Origin: Acetobacteraceae bacterium
Lineage (GTDB): Bacteria; Pseudomonadota; Alphaproteobacteria; Acetobacterales; Acetobacteraceae
DNA: 46,556 nucleotides
Direction of reading: 5' to 3'
Assembly: GCA_003164135.1 (NCBI GenBank)
Contig: PLSD01000093.1
Location: 31,652-78,207, forward strand
Part shown: positions 17,622-25,369 of the stretch, one piece after another
Numbering within the stretch: position 1 is the stretch's first letter
Layout of the letters: each line of letters begins with the position of its first letter
Translations under genes and position numbers: made by a program
Notes under the pieces: generated by a model
Database searches by the model: none
What the model was told of the DNA's origin: nothing
The model's input: the letters and a program-made list of their open reading frames with translations, nothing else

Positions 17622-18374
17622 AAAAAAAGAAACACCACCACAGGTTTTGCCGACGTCACGCTGCTGGACACCCTTTCCCCTGAAATACGCCCGCAGAAGC
17701 TGGCGGTGGGTATGGATGGGCACCGTGCCCGGTTGCGCGCGCGGTTCCTGGCGGGCGGGGCGGATGCCATTGCCGAGCATGAGTTGCTGGAGATGGTGCT
17801 GTTTCTGGCGTTGCCCCGGCGGGATACCAAGCCGATTGCGCGCTCCCTGCTGATGCGTTTTGGCTCCTACGCCGGGGCGATTTCGGCCAGCGTGCCGGAT
17901 TTGCTGGCGGTGGACGGGTTGGGTGAGGCCGGGGCGGCGGCGCTAAAAATTGTGCAGGCGGCAGCGCAGCGATTGGCCAAGGCGGAGGTGCTGTACCGGC
18001 CGGTGCTGAACAACTGGGACCGGCTGATGGAGTATTTGCAAGCGGTTTTGGCGCGCGAAAAAATCGAGCAATTCCGCGTGCTGTTTTTGGATAACCGCAA
18101 CCGATTGCTGGCAGATGAGGCGCAGGGCAGTGGCACGGTGAACCATACGCCGGTGTATCCGCGCGAGGTGATAAAGCGCGCGTTGGAATTGCACGCGACC
18201 GCATTTATCCTGGTGCATAACCATCCGAGTGGTGATCCATCGCCCAGCGAAGAGGACATCGCCATGACCAAGGAGGTCAAGCAGGCGGGGAATGCGCTCT
18301 CCATTTTGCTGCATGACCATGTGATCGTCGGCAATGGGCGATGGCTGAGTTTCCGGCGGGCTGGGTTGTTATGA
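17619..18374 (+). CDS. radC: RadC-family JAB/MPN protein
   Basis: A 251-residue RadC-like protein. The role in repair is disputed for the family; the C-terminal half is a JAMM/MPN-fold metalloprotease-like domain. Residues about 31-100 form the UPF0758 N-terminal helix-hairpin-helix part (HRARLRARFLAGGADAIAEH, with ELLEMVLFLALPRRDTKPIA). The metal motif is HNHPSGDPSPSEEDIAMTKE near the C-terminus, preceded by the Glu-containing strand region. The start is uncertain: ATG 17619 lies inside a hairpin, and ATG 17712 (MDGHRARLR) with GGCGGTGGG upstream would remove 31 residues. Confidence 0.93.
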   Translation: MKKRNTTTGFADVTLLDTLSPEIRPQKLAVGMDGHRARLRARFLAGGADAIAEHELLEMVLFLALPRRDTKPIARSLLMRFGSYAGAISASVPDLLAVDGLGEAGAAALKIVQAAAQRLAKAEVLYRPVLNNWDRLMEYLQAVLAREKIEQFRVLFLDNRNRLLADEAQGSGTVNHTPVYPREVIKRALELHATAFILVHNHPSGDPSPSEEDIAMTKEVKQAGNALSILLHDHVIVGNGRWLSFRRAGLL

Positions 18375-18388
18375 AAGCGCGCGGAAAA

Positions 18389-19162
18389 TTATGAGGCCCA
18401 GCCGGTGAGCACCGCCATGCGTAAGGTGACCTCAAACCGGTCCGCGCGCATGGGCAGCGCTGACAGCGCGGCGGGGAACAGGGCGCGAGGGGGAAAAATT
18501 CTACTCCGGGCCAGCACGGCATTCGTTTCCCCCGCGTCGCGCAATTCGTGCAGCAGGGCCAGCGGGTTGGCATACAGCAGGGAAATATCTTCTACGTCGG
18601 CAACAGGGAGGGCGAAACCCGCGCGTTGCAGCAGGCCGGCGCAGTCGCGCAGATCAGGGAAGGGGGAGACGCGGGGACTGACAGCGCCGGTGAGGGCTTC
18701 CTCGGCAGTTAGCAGCGCGGTGCGCAACTCGGCCAAGGTGCCCAGTACGGGCATGCTGGCGAGCAGCAGGCCCTTGGGTTTGAGCGCGCGGCGTAGCTGG
18801 ATGAGTGCGCCGGGGAGGTCGTTGATCCAGTGCAGCGAGAAATGCGCCACCACCAGGTCGAAGGTTTGTGCCTCCAGGCCGAAGTTTTCGCTTTGGATGA
18901 AGAAGGGTTCGCCTCCGGCCAGGGCGGCCATGGGTGCGGAGAAATCGGCGGAGACCACGCTCATGCCGCGCGCGAGCAGGGCCGGGGCGATGGCGCTGCG
19001 GCCGCCGAAATCCAGCGCGGTGGTGAATTTTTGCGTGGTGTCGTCCAGCCGGTCGAGCAGGCGGGCGGCGAGTTCGTGCAATACCGGCGCAATCCGCCCG
19101 ATGCGCGGGGCGGCGCGGTCCCGGTGTTTGCGCATCGCCGCGAAATCGAAAATCCGTTCCAA
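18389..19162 (-). CDS. SAM-dependent methyltransferase, BioC/NDUFAF5-like
   Basis: Class I methyltransferase of about 257 residues. The start ERIFDFAAMRKHRDRAAPR matches the IFDR...RRRRDRAA opening shared by BioC-like and mitochondrial NDUFAF5-like proteins of alphaproteobacteria. The SAM-binding strand is TTALDFGGRSAIAPALLARG, with an altered glycine motif; then SVVSADFSAPMAAL and the motif FDLVVAHFSLHWINDLPGAL follow. TTG 19160-19162 is proposed as start because the IFD opening would be lost with ATG 19133-19135. The substrate is unknown; the NDUFAF5 relative hydroxylates a complex I subunit. Head-to-head with comF. Confidence 0.83.
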   Translation of the reverse strand: MERIFDFAAMRKHRDRAAPRIGRIAPVLHELAARLLDRLDDTTQKFTTALDFGGRSAIAPALLARGMSVVSADFSAPMAALAGGEPFFIQSENFGLEAQTFDLVVAHFSLHWINDLPGALIQLRRALKPKGLLLASMPVLGTLAELRTALLTAEEALTGAVSPRVSPFPDLRDCAGLLQRAGFALPVADVEDISLLYANPLALLHELRDAGETNAVLARSRIFPPRALFPAALSALPMRADRFEVTLRMAVLTGWAS

Positions 19163-19894
19163 ATGAAAACCCTCATGCGACGGGTGCTTGATACGCTGCT
19201 GCCGCCCAACTGTCTCGCCTGCGATACGCCGGTGGAGGATGACGGGCAGTTCTGCCTCGCCTGCTTCCGTGCCGCGAATTTTGTCTCGGCGCCGATGTGT
19301 GTGCAATGCGGCGTGCCGCTGCCCTACGCGGCGGCGGCCGGGGCGGGGGGCAAATGCGGGCGCTGCGAGGCGGTGCCGCCGGCGTTTACCCAGGCGCGGG
19401 CGGCGTTGCGCTATGACGATACGGCGAAAAAGCTGATCCTGCCGTTTAAATACGCCGACCGTACGGAGAGTGCGCGCGGGCTGGCGCGTTTGATGCGCCG
19501 GCCTGGGGCGGACATGCTGGCGGCGGCGGATGTGCTGGTGCCGGTGCCGCTGCATAAGGCTCGGCTGCGGGGGCGGCGCTATAATCAGGCGGCGTTGCTG
19601 GCGCTGGAACTCGCCCGGCTGACGCGGCGGCCTTGCGTGCCCGATGCGCTGGTTCGCCAGAAACATACCGCGCCGCTGGAGCGGATGAGCCTAATGCAGC
19701 GGCAGGCGGAATTGCATGAGGCGATTCGGTTGCGTCCGGGCTTTGCTGTGGCGGGGAAGTATGTGTTGCTCATTGATGACGTGATGACCTCCGGCACTAC
19801 GGCCAATGCCTGCGCGCAAGCCATGCTGGCGGCGGGCGCGAAACGGGTGGATGTGCTGACCGCTGCACGCGTGGCTGATCCGCGATTTGAGTAA
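19163..19894 (+). CDS. ComF-family phosphoribosyltransferase-like protein
   Basis: A 243-residue ComF protein. The N-terminal zinc-ribbon part has paired cysteines in PPNCLACDTPVEDDGQFCLA and a second set in CVQCGVPLP...CGRC. The phosphoribosyltransferase domain ends in the PRPP loop YVLLIDDVMTSGTTANACAQ. In naturally competent bacteria ComF supports DNA uptake; here there are no other competence genes, so the role is open. The start ATG 19163 is next to the divergent methyltransferase start; the longer upstream frame is a shadow of that gene. Confidence 0.92.
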   Translation: MKTLMRRVLDTLLPPNCLACDTPVEDDGQFCLACFRAANFVSAPMCVQCGVPLPYAAAAGAGGKCGRCEAVPPAFTQARAALRYDDTAKKLILPFKYADRTESARGLARLMRRPGADMLAAADVLVPVPLHKARLRGRRYNQAALLALELARLTRRPCVPDALVRQKHTAPLERMSLMQRQAELHEAIRLRPGFAVAGKYVLLIDDVMTSGTTANACAQAMLAAGAKRVDVLTAARVADPRFE

Positions 19895-19935
19895 AAAGCA
19901 CTTGCATAAGCGTAGCTCTCGGCTAGATGACCTGG

Positions 19936-20193
19936 ATGGCTAATATTGAAATTTATACCCAGGGTTTTTGCCCCTATTGCATTCGCGCCAAAGCCTTGCT
20001 GCAGCAGAAGGGGGTTGCCTTTAACGAAATCGACGCGCCCGGCGGCTCGGCCGCGCGTGCGCAGGCGCGTGAGCGGTCTGGCGGAAGAACCTCCGTGCCG
20101 CAGATTTTTATCGACGGCACGCCGATAGGTGGCTGCGATGACCTCGTGGCGCTGGATCGCGCCGGCAGGCTGGATGCCCTGCTCGGAAAATGA
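19936..20193 (+). CDS. grxC: Glutaredoxin 3
   Basis: Glutathione-dependent thiol-disulfide reductase, 85 residues, class I with active site CPYC (YTQGFCPYCIRAKALL). The glutathione-binding parts TSVPQIFIDG and GGCDDLVAL are present. Family members start MAxIEIYT, which places the start at 19936; ATG 19927 would add MTW. It overlaps the following DUF1178 gene by ATGA. Confidence 0.95.
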   Translation: MANIEIYTQGFCPYCIRAKALLQQKGVAFNEIDAPGGSAARAQARERSGGRTSVPQIFIDGTPIGGCDDLVALDRAGRLDALLGK

Positions 20194-20651
20194 TCCACTA
20201 CCAGCTGCATTGCGCCGCCGCGCATGAGTTCGACGGCTGGTTCAAGGATAGCGACGCTTTTGAGCGTCAGGCTAAGCGCGGCCTGATTTCCTGCCCGGTT
20301 TGCAGCGAGACCAAGGTGGAACGTGCCCTGATGGCACCGGGGATTCCCCGCAAAGGCCGCACCAAAGTGGTGGAAGCCGCGCCCGAGCCGTTACCCGAAC
20401 CGGCGCAGCCGATAGCCGGGGGCGTGATCCCGGATGCCGTGCGCGCGGCACTGCAAAAACTGCGCGGGGAAGTGGAAAAAAACTGCGATTACGTCGGTAA
20501 TGACTTCGCCGAGGAAGCGCGGCGTATCCACCACGGCGAAGCCGAACCGCGCGGGATTTACGGTGAGAGCAGCGACGAAGAGGCGGAAGAGCTGGCCGAT
20601 GAGGGGATCGGCATCGCCCGTATCCCCTGGGTGCCCCGGACCGACAGTTGA
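20190..20651 (+). CDS. DUF1178 family protein
   Basis: A 153-residue protein matching DUF1178: MIHYQLHCAAAHEFDGWFKD, then a two-cysteine motif SCPVCSETKVERALMAP, typical of a small metal-binding ribbon with an N-terminal Cys and His. The C-terminal half, VEKNCDYVGNDFAEEARRIH and the acidic GESSDEEAEELADEGIGIAR, is a recurring feature of the family in alphaproteobacteria. Function unknown. Translationally coupled to grxC (ATGA at 20190-20193), which hints at redox context. Confidence 0.9.
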   Translation: MIHYQLHCAAAHEFDGWFKDSDAFERQAKRGLISCPVCSETKVERALMAPGIPRKGRTKVVEAAPEPLPEPAQPIAGGVIPDAVRAALQKLRGEVEKNCDYVGNDFAEEARRIHHGEAEPRGIYGESSDEEAEELADEGIGIARIPWVPRTDS

Positions 20652-20668
20652 GGCAGGCGGGCTAACTG

Positions 20669-21625
20669 TCAGCCGGCGCCGATGAGTACCCCCGTGGCGA
20701 ACACCAATGCTCCGCCCAGCGCGACTTGGAGTGTGGCGCGGATGGGGGAGGTATCCATGAATTTCCAGCGGATCCAGGAGATGACGGCCAGTTCCACGGC
20801 GACCACGCAGAAGGCGACGATGAGCGCGAGGTGCAGGCTGGGGATAAGGAACGGCAGGGTGTGGCCGATGCCGCCGAGGGCCGTCATGAGTCCGGTGACG
20901 ACGCCGCGGATGTAGGGGGTGCCACGGCCGGTTAAGCTGCCGTCGTCCGAGAGGGCTTCGGCGAAACCCATGGAGATACCGGCGCCGATAGAGGCGGCGG
21001 CGCCGACGATGAAGGCGGCGTGCGGGTGGCCGGTGGAGAAAGCGGCGGCAAAAATGGGGGCGAGGGTGGAGACTGAGCCGTCCATCAGCCCGACCAGGCC
21101 GGGCTGGATGTATTGCAGCATGAAGGCGCGTTCGGCGTGGACATCCTCGGCGCGGCGGGTTTTGTCGGGCAGGTTTTTCGCGGTGAGTTCGTCGGCGCGG
21201 ACTTCGTGCTCCTGCTCGGCTTCGGCCAGATCGCCGAGCAGTTTGCGGATGGAGACGTCGGTCGCGCGTGAGGCGGCGAGGCGGTAGAAGCGCTGGGTTT
21301 CCGCCTCCATGCCTTCGGCCAGATTGCGCACATCGTCGATACTGGGTTTGGGCAACTGCCACACCGGCTTGCGGTTGAGGAAGCCGCGGACGTCCTGCCG
21401 GCGGATAAGCGGAATGTGTTCGCCGAATTTTTCGCGGTAGAGTTCCAGCAATTTGTGCCGGTGCTCGCTCTCCTCCGCCGCCATTTCGGTGAAGACTTTT
21501 GCCGAGGCGGGGTATTCCTCGCGCAGGCGCTCAGCCACGTCGTTATAGATGCGGCCGTCCTCTTCCTCGGCGCCGATGGCGAGCGCCAGAACCTCACGTT
21601 CGGAAAGCTGTGAGAAATCGCGCAT
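20669..21625 (-). CDS. mbfA: Membrane-bound ferritin MbfA (rubrerythrin-VIT1 fusion)
   Basis: Iron-export/detoxification protein, 318 residues. Residues about 1-160 are a rubrerythrin/ferritin-like four-helix domain with paired Glu/His motifs ([45 protein letters not shown]). Residues about 165-318 are a VIT1/CCC1-like membrane domain with [20 protein letters not shown] and [17 protein letters not shown]. In rhizobia MbfA exports iron and is controlled by Irr or Fur. A strong AAGGAGTG ribosome-binding site precedes ATG 21625. I find no clear Irr-type site upstream, only a weak AATGC-CTA-GCATT palindrome at 21697-21709. Confidence 0.93.
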   Translation of the reverse strand: MRDFSQLSEREVLALAIGAEEEDGRIYNDVAERLREEYPASAKVFTEMAAEESEHRHKLLELYREKFGEHIPLIRRQDVRGFLNRKPVWQLPKPSIDDVRNLAEGMEAETQRFYRLAASRATDVSIRKLLGDLAEAEQEHEVRADELTAKNLPDKTRRAEDVHAERAFMLQYIQPGLVGLMDGSVSTLAPIFAAAFSTGHPHAAFIVGAAASIGAGISMGFAEALSDDGSLTGRGTPYIRGVVTGLMTALGGIGHTLPFLIPSLHLALIVAFCVVAVELAVISWIRWKFMDTSPIRATLQVALGGALVFATGVLIGAG

Positions 21626-21806
21626 GAAACACTCCTTGTGCTTTGCTCATGTGGCGGCAGATGGCGTTTTGGTCAAGAGAATCATGTAGAGGTGAGAATG
21701 CCTAGCATTGGCACAATTCATTGAAATATAACAGGTTTTTGTGGAGATGCCAGTGCCGTTGCCGCAGGAGGCAAAGCAGGTAATATGGCCAAAGTAACAA
21801 ACTGGC

Positions 21807-23666
21807 ATGAGCACCGTGACGGACCAAAAGTTGGATATGGGCTTATGCCTTTGCGGAAGTGGCTTGCGCCGGGTGCGGTGCTGCGAGGCTGACATGGCGG
21901 CTTGGCCGGGGCAGGAGGCTGTGGATGCGCTGGATGCGCAGGCGCAGGAGGCCACCAAGCTTTTTAACGACAAGAAGTATACCGAGGCCGAGGCGCTGGC
22001 GTTGAAGCTGCTTGATCTGGCGCCGAACCAGCGCTTGGCGCTGCGTGTGCTGTATGAAATTCGCAAGGCGCAGAAGCGCGACAAGGCGGCGGAGACTTTG
22101 GCCGTGCGGCTGGCGGCGTTGCCGGGACTGCCGGCGGTAAGGGCGGCGGCGAATTTGCAGCTGGCGCAGTATTACGTTGGGCAGGGGCGCTATGCATTTG
22201 CGCGCCCACCGGCGGCGGCGGCGTTGATGGCGGTGCCGAAGGATACGACCGCACACCATGTGATGGGCGTGGTGCTGACCGAGAGCGGAGCGTTGCAGCC
22301 AGGCGAGCGGCATTACCGGCGGGCTTTGGCGCTGCTGGGGCGCGATGATGGGGTGGTGCTGGCGAATCTGGCGTGGAACCTGAAGTTGCAGGGGCGTCTG
22401 GATGACGCGGCGGCGATTTACGAGAAGGCGCTGGCGCTGCGGCCCGATAACCGGCGCGGCCAGGGTGGTTATGCGCAGGTGGAGTTTGCGCGCGGCAACC
22501 GGGACAAGGCGCTCAGGCTGTTGGATGAGGCGCTGACCCGCTGGCCTGATGATCGCACGTTGCGCCTGTTGCGGGCGATGGCGGATGTGGCGCTGGGCAA
22601 TGCCGAGGCGGTGCTGACGCGGCTCGCTGACGCGCCGGAAAATTTGCTTTCGGCCGAACTGAGCGTGCGTGGCCAGGCGCTGGCGCGGCTCGGCCAGCCG
22701 GTGGAGGCGGTAAAGCACTATGCAACCGCGAAGAAGATGCAGCGCGAGCGCAATGGCCAGCAGTATCAGGCCGAGGAATTTGCCGCCAAGGCCGAGACCT
22801 ACAAGGCGTATTTCACCGCCGACCGGGTGCAGCCGCTGCCCCGTGCCGGGGCGGTTCCGGCACGGCAGCCGGTGTTTCTGCTGGGGTTTCCGCGCTCCGG
22901 CACCAGTCTGTTGGAGCAACTGCTGGGGCAGGTTCCTGGTTTCGCCTCGGGGGATGAGTTTTTTCCGGTGGCGGATTTGAGTGAAATGGTCCCGGCGTTG
23001 GCGGGGGTGGGGCGGAGTTACCCGGAGGCGCTGGATCAGGCGCTGGTGGCTGACGGCTGGGCGCTGCCGGAGCAGTTGCGCCAGCGCTATGAGGCGGCGC
23101 GCGCGCAACTCGGATTGGCGCGGCCGGAAGTGAAGTTCATCACCGACCGCGGGGCTTCCAACCACTGGCAGCTTGGGTTGATTAAACTGCTGTTTCCAGA
23201 GGCGCCGATTATTCACGTGCTGCGGCACCCGCTGGACGTGATGCTCTCGAACCTTGCGCAGGACCGTAGGATTGAGGGCAATTGCGGTGTTTCCATGCCC
23301 GCGCTGGCGCGGCACTACGCGCTGGTGATGTCGATGATCCGGCATTTCCGTGGGCAGCTGACGTTGCGTTACCTGCCGGTGCGCTATGAGGATATGGTGA
23401 GCGATCCCGCCGTGAGCCTGGGCCGCGTGCTGGAGTTTATCGGCGCGGAACCGGCTAGCTTGCCGCCGGAAGCGGTGTTGCGCGCGAACAATGCCATGCC
23501 GCCTGGGCCGATTCCAGCGCATTTTTCCGGGCGTGAGCCGGTGCATGCGCGCGGAGTTTACCGTTACCGTGAGTACATTAGAGAAATGCCCAATCTGTTT
23601 GCCGAAGTGCAGGAGACGCTGGCCCCCTGGATTGCCGAACTTGGCTATAAGGAAGCCGGACAATGA
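21807..23666 (+). CDS. TPR-sulfotransferase fusion protein with N-terminal SEC-C-like motif
   Basis: Predicted PAPS-dependent sulfotransferase of 619 residues; the substrate is unknown, possibly a glycan or protein tyrosine. The N-terminus carries CLCGSGLRRVRCC (residues 14-26), a SEC-C-type zinc motif that is usually C-terminal in other proteins. Tetratricopeptide repeats run from about residue 45 to 330 (for example LANLAWNLKLQGRLDDAAAI). The sulfotransferase domain begins with the 5'-phosphosulfate loop VFLLGFPRSGTSLLEQLLGQ near residue 360, and the 3'-phosphate-binding motif is HVLRHPLDVMLSNLAQ. It overlaps the next gene by ATGA, and the two surely act together. No signal peptide is seen, so it is cytoplasmic. 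Confidence 0.9.
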   Translation: MSTVTDQKLDMGLCLCGSGLRRVRCCEADMAAWPGQEAVDALDAQAQEATKLFNDKKYTEAEALALKLLDLAPNQRLALRVLYEIRKAQKRDKAAETLAVRLAALPGLPAVRAAANLQLAQYYVGQGRYAFARPPAAAALMAVPKDTTAHHVMGVVLTESGALQPGERHYRRALALLGRDDGVVLANLAWNLKLQGRLDDAAAIYEKALALRPDNRRGQGGYAQVEFARGNRDKALRLLDEALTRWPDDRTLRLLRAMADVALGNAEAVLTRLADAPENLLSAELSVRGQALARLGQPVEAVKHYATAKKMQRERNGQQYQAEEFAAKAETYKAYFTADRVQPLPRAGAVPARQPVFLLGFPRSGTSLLEQLLGQVPGFASGDEFFPVADLSEMVPALAGVGRSYPEALDQALVADGWALPEQLRQRYEAARAQLGLARPEVKFITDRGASNHWQLGLIKLLFPEAPIIHVLRHPLDVMLSNLAQDRRIEGNCGVSMPALARHYALVMSMIRHFRGQLTLRYLPVRYEDMVSDPAVSLGRVLEFIGAEPASLPPEAVLRANNAMPPGPIPAHFSGREPVHARGVYRYREYIREMPNLFAEVQETLAPWIAELGYKEAGQ

Positions 23667-25033
23667 GCGGCGCCGCGGCTGGGAAGCAGGTTGTCCCGTT
23701 GGGTGAGGCACTGGCTAAGCTTTCAGCGCTGGAGCAGGCAAACAAGCTAGTGGAGGCGGATGATCTGGCCAATCGCATGCTGGCGGCCATGCCGGAGCAT
23801 CCGCATATTCTGCATCTGGCGGGCATTGTCGCCTACCGCAACGGACGGACCGCGCAAGCGTTGGAGCGGATGGAGAAATCCGAGTCCTTGGGGCCAACGG
23901 TGGCACTTTATCCGCGCAACATGTGCGAGGTGTATCGCGGTGCCGGGCGGCTGGATGATGCAGTGCGGGCGGGCAGACGCGCGATTGAACTGGCGCCGCA
24001 GGATGCGCGGGCGTATTTCAATCTATCGCTGATTCATTATGAAAGATTGGAATTAGACGACGCGGTGCGGATTGCCGATGAGGCGATTGCGCTCGACCCG
24101 AATTTTGCCGAGGCGCATTTTGAGAAGGCCGAGGCACTGCTGCTGGGCGGGCGGCTGAAGGAAGGCTGGGAGAGCTACGAATGGCGCTTCAAGCTGAAAC
24201 AGGCCGAGGGCATGCTGCCGAAAACCGACAAGCCGCAATGGGACGGTAGGCCGCTGGCGCCCGGCAAATTGCTGATTGTTGGGGACCAGGGGTTTGGTGA
24301 CTGTATCCAGTTTGGCCGTTTGATCCCCTGGGCGGCGCTGCTGTGCCCGCAGCCGGTGCTGGCCTGCTCGGGAGAGCTGACATCGATATTGCGGCAGATT
24401 CCGGGGATTGGAAAAATCGTGACGCGGTGGGAGGACACCGGCGATTACGACGCATATATCCCGCTTTCCGGCCTGCCGCGCCTGGCGGGGATTACCACCG
24501 AGAATGTGCCGCCGGCGGGCTATCTCACGCCTAATCCGGCGCTGGTGGAAAGTTGGGGCGAGCGGCTGGACCGGCTGGTGCCCAAGGGCAAACGGCGGAT
24601 CGCGCTGGTGTGGGCCGGGCGGCCGACGCATAAAAACGACCGCAAGCGGACCATGAAGCTGGAACAGTTCGCACCGCTGTTCGCGCGCGATGACCTGGCG
24701 ATTCTCACCGTGCAGAAGGGCGAGCAGATTGCCCAGGTGGGCAGTTATTTCGGCCGCGCGCCGCTGATAAACCTTGGCCCAGATATTGGGGATTTTGCCG
24801 ATACCATGGCGATATTGCGCCATGTGGAACGGCTGGTGACGATTGATACCTCGGTCGCGCATATCGCCGGCGCCATTGGCGCGCCGACCGCGCTGGTGCT
24901 GCCGCAGGCGCCGGACTGGCGCTGGTTGCTCGGGCGCGATGACACGCCGTGGTATCCCTCGGTGCGGCTGTTCCGGCAGGAGCGGGCGTATGATTGGAGT
25001 GGCGTGATCGAGCGGGTTTCGGCGTCGATTTAG
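23663..25033 (+). CDS. TPR protein with GT9-like glycosyltransferase domain
   Basis: A 456-residue protein with TPR repeats in residues about 10-180 (AIELAPQDARAYFNLSLIHY and repeats) and a C-terminal heptosyltransferase-like GT-B domain. The nucleotide-sugar side carries KRRIALVWAGRPTHKNDRKR, then ERLVTIDTSVAHIAGAIGAP with TALVLPQAPDWRWLLGRDDT, as in the TPR-GT9 proteins often found next to flagellar or surface-glycan genes. The acceptor is unknown. ATG overlaps the stop of the sulfotransferase gene. Confidence 0.9.
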   Translation: MSGAAAGKQVVPLGEALAKLSALEQANKLVEADDLANRMLAAMPEHPHILHLAGIVAYRNGRTAQALERMEKSESLGPTVALYPRNMCEVYRGAGRLDDAVRAGRRAIELAPQDARAYFNLSLIHYERLELDDAVRIADEAIALDPNFAEAHFEKAEALLLGGRLKEGWESYEWRFKLKQAEGMLPKTDKPQWDGRPLAPGKLLIVGDQGFGDCIQFGRLIPWAALLCPQPVLACSGELTSILRQIPGIGKIVTRWEDTGDYDAYIPLSGLPRLAGITTENVPPAGYLTPNPALVESWGERLDRLVPKGKRRIALVWAGRPTHKNDRKRTMKLEQFAPLFARDDLAILTVQKGEQIAQVGSYFGRAPLINLGPDIGDFADTMAILRHVERLVTIDTSVAHIAGAIGAPTALVLPQAPDWRWLLGRDDTPWYPSVRLFRQERAYDWSGVIERVSASI

Positions 25034-25088
25034 GGGGATTATCCCAGCGATGAGAAGGTAAAAAATATTTAAAAAACCAGCGTCATAA

Positions 25089-25118
25089 TACTGTCATGTT
25101 ACTGTAAAATGCTATAAT
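25089..25118 (+). promoter_or_regulatory. Promoter for the 50-residue ORF with direct repeats
   Basis: CTGTCA (25091-25096) and a consensus TATAAT (25113-25118) are 16 bp apart in an AT-rich gap. Two direct TACTGT copies (25089-25094 and 25100-25105), 11 bp apart, lie over the -35 and spacer, one helical turn, as expected for an activator or repressor site. The predicted start, near 25125, gives a leader of about 25 nt with a GAGG site before ATG 25150. Confidence 0.55.
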
Positions 25119-25149
25119 AAATATAGGCATTGTAGTTTGGCGAGGTGGC

Positions 25150-25302
25150 ATGGAAGTTTTTGAATACGAGCGAAAGCTTGAAGAGCTGGACCATCTTTTC
25201 AACGACATCGACGCGCCGCTGGAGCCGGGCCGGGTTTGGTGCCTATTGGCCGAGTTGACGCGCTATGACCTCGCGAGCGTGGCGGAGATAGGTAGACACT
25301 AA
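25150..25302 (+). CDS. Small hypothetical protein (50 residues)
   Basis: A 50-residue ORF with good codon use, ATG 25150 and stop TAA 25300-25302. The sequence MEVFEYERKLEELDHLFNDI then DAPLEPGRVWCLLAELTRYD is an acidic two-helix protein with a single Cys and no signal peptide or membrane segment. It has a GAGG ribosome-binding site, a convincing promoter 30-60 bp upstream, and a strong inverted repeat after it. I recognise no family. It lies between two TPR-enzyme genes and may belong to that cluster. Confidence 0.65.
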   Translation: MEVFEYERKLEELDHLFNDIDAPLEPGRVWCLLAELTRYDLASVAEIGRH

Positions 25303-25311
25303 AAAAGCGGG

Positions 25312-25351
25312 CGTTTTGGGCTAAATAACCTCTGCTATTAAGCCTAAAACG
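25312..25351. terminator. Bidirectional terminator-like inverted repeat
   Basis: Arms CGTTTTGGGCTAAATA (25312-25327) and TATTAAGCCTAAAACG (25336-25351) pair over 16 positions with one G-T pair and one mismatch, around an 8-nt loop. It lies exactly between the convergent small ORF and the TPR-hydrolase gene. The stem ends in A/T runs, which can act in both directions. It is less GC-rich than a classical terminator. Confidence 0.6.
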
Positions 25352-25369
25352 AACTTCGGACTGTGCTGA

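Noticed and set aside
21709..21728. Sigma-54-like TTGGCAC sequence upstream of the TPR-sulfotransferase
   Set aside because: The -12 element is missing at the required spacing.
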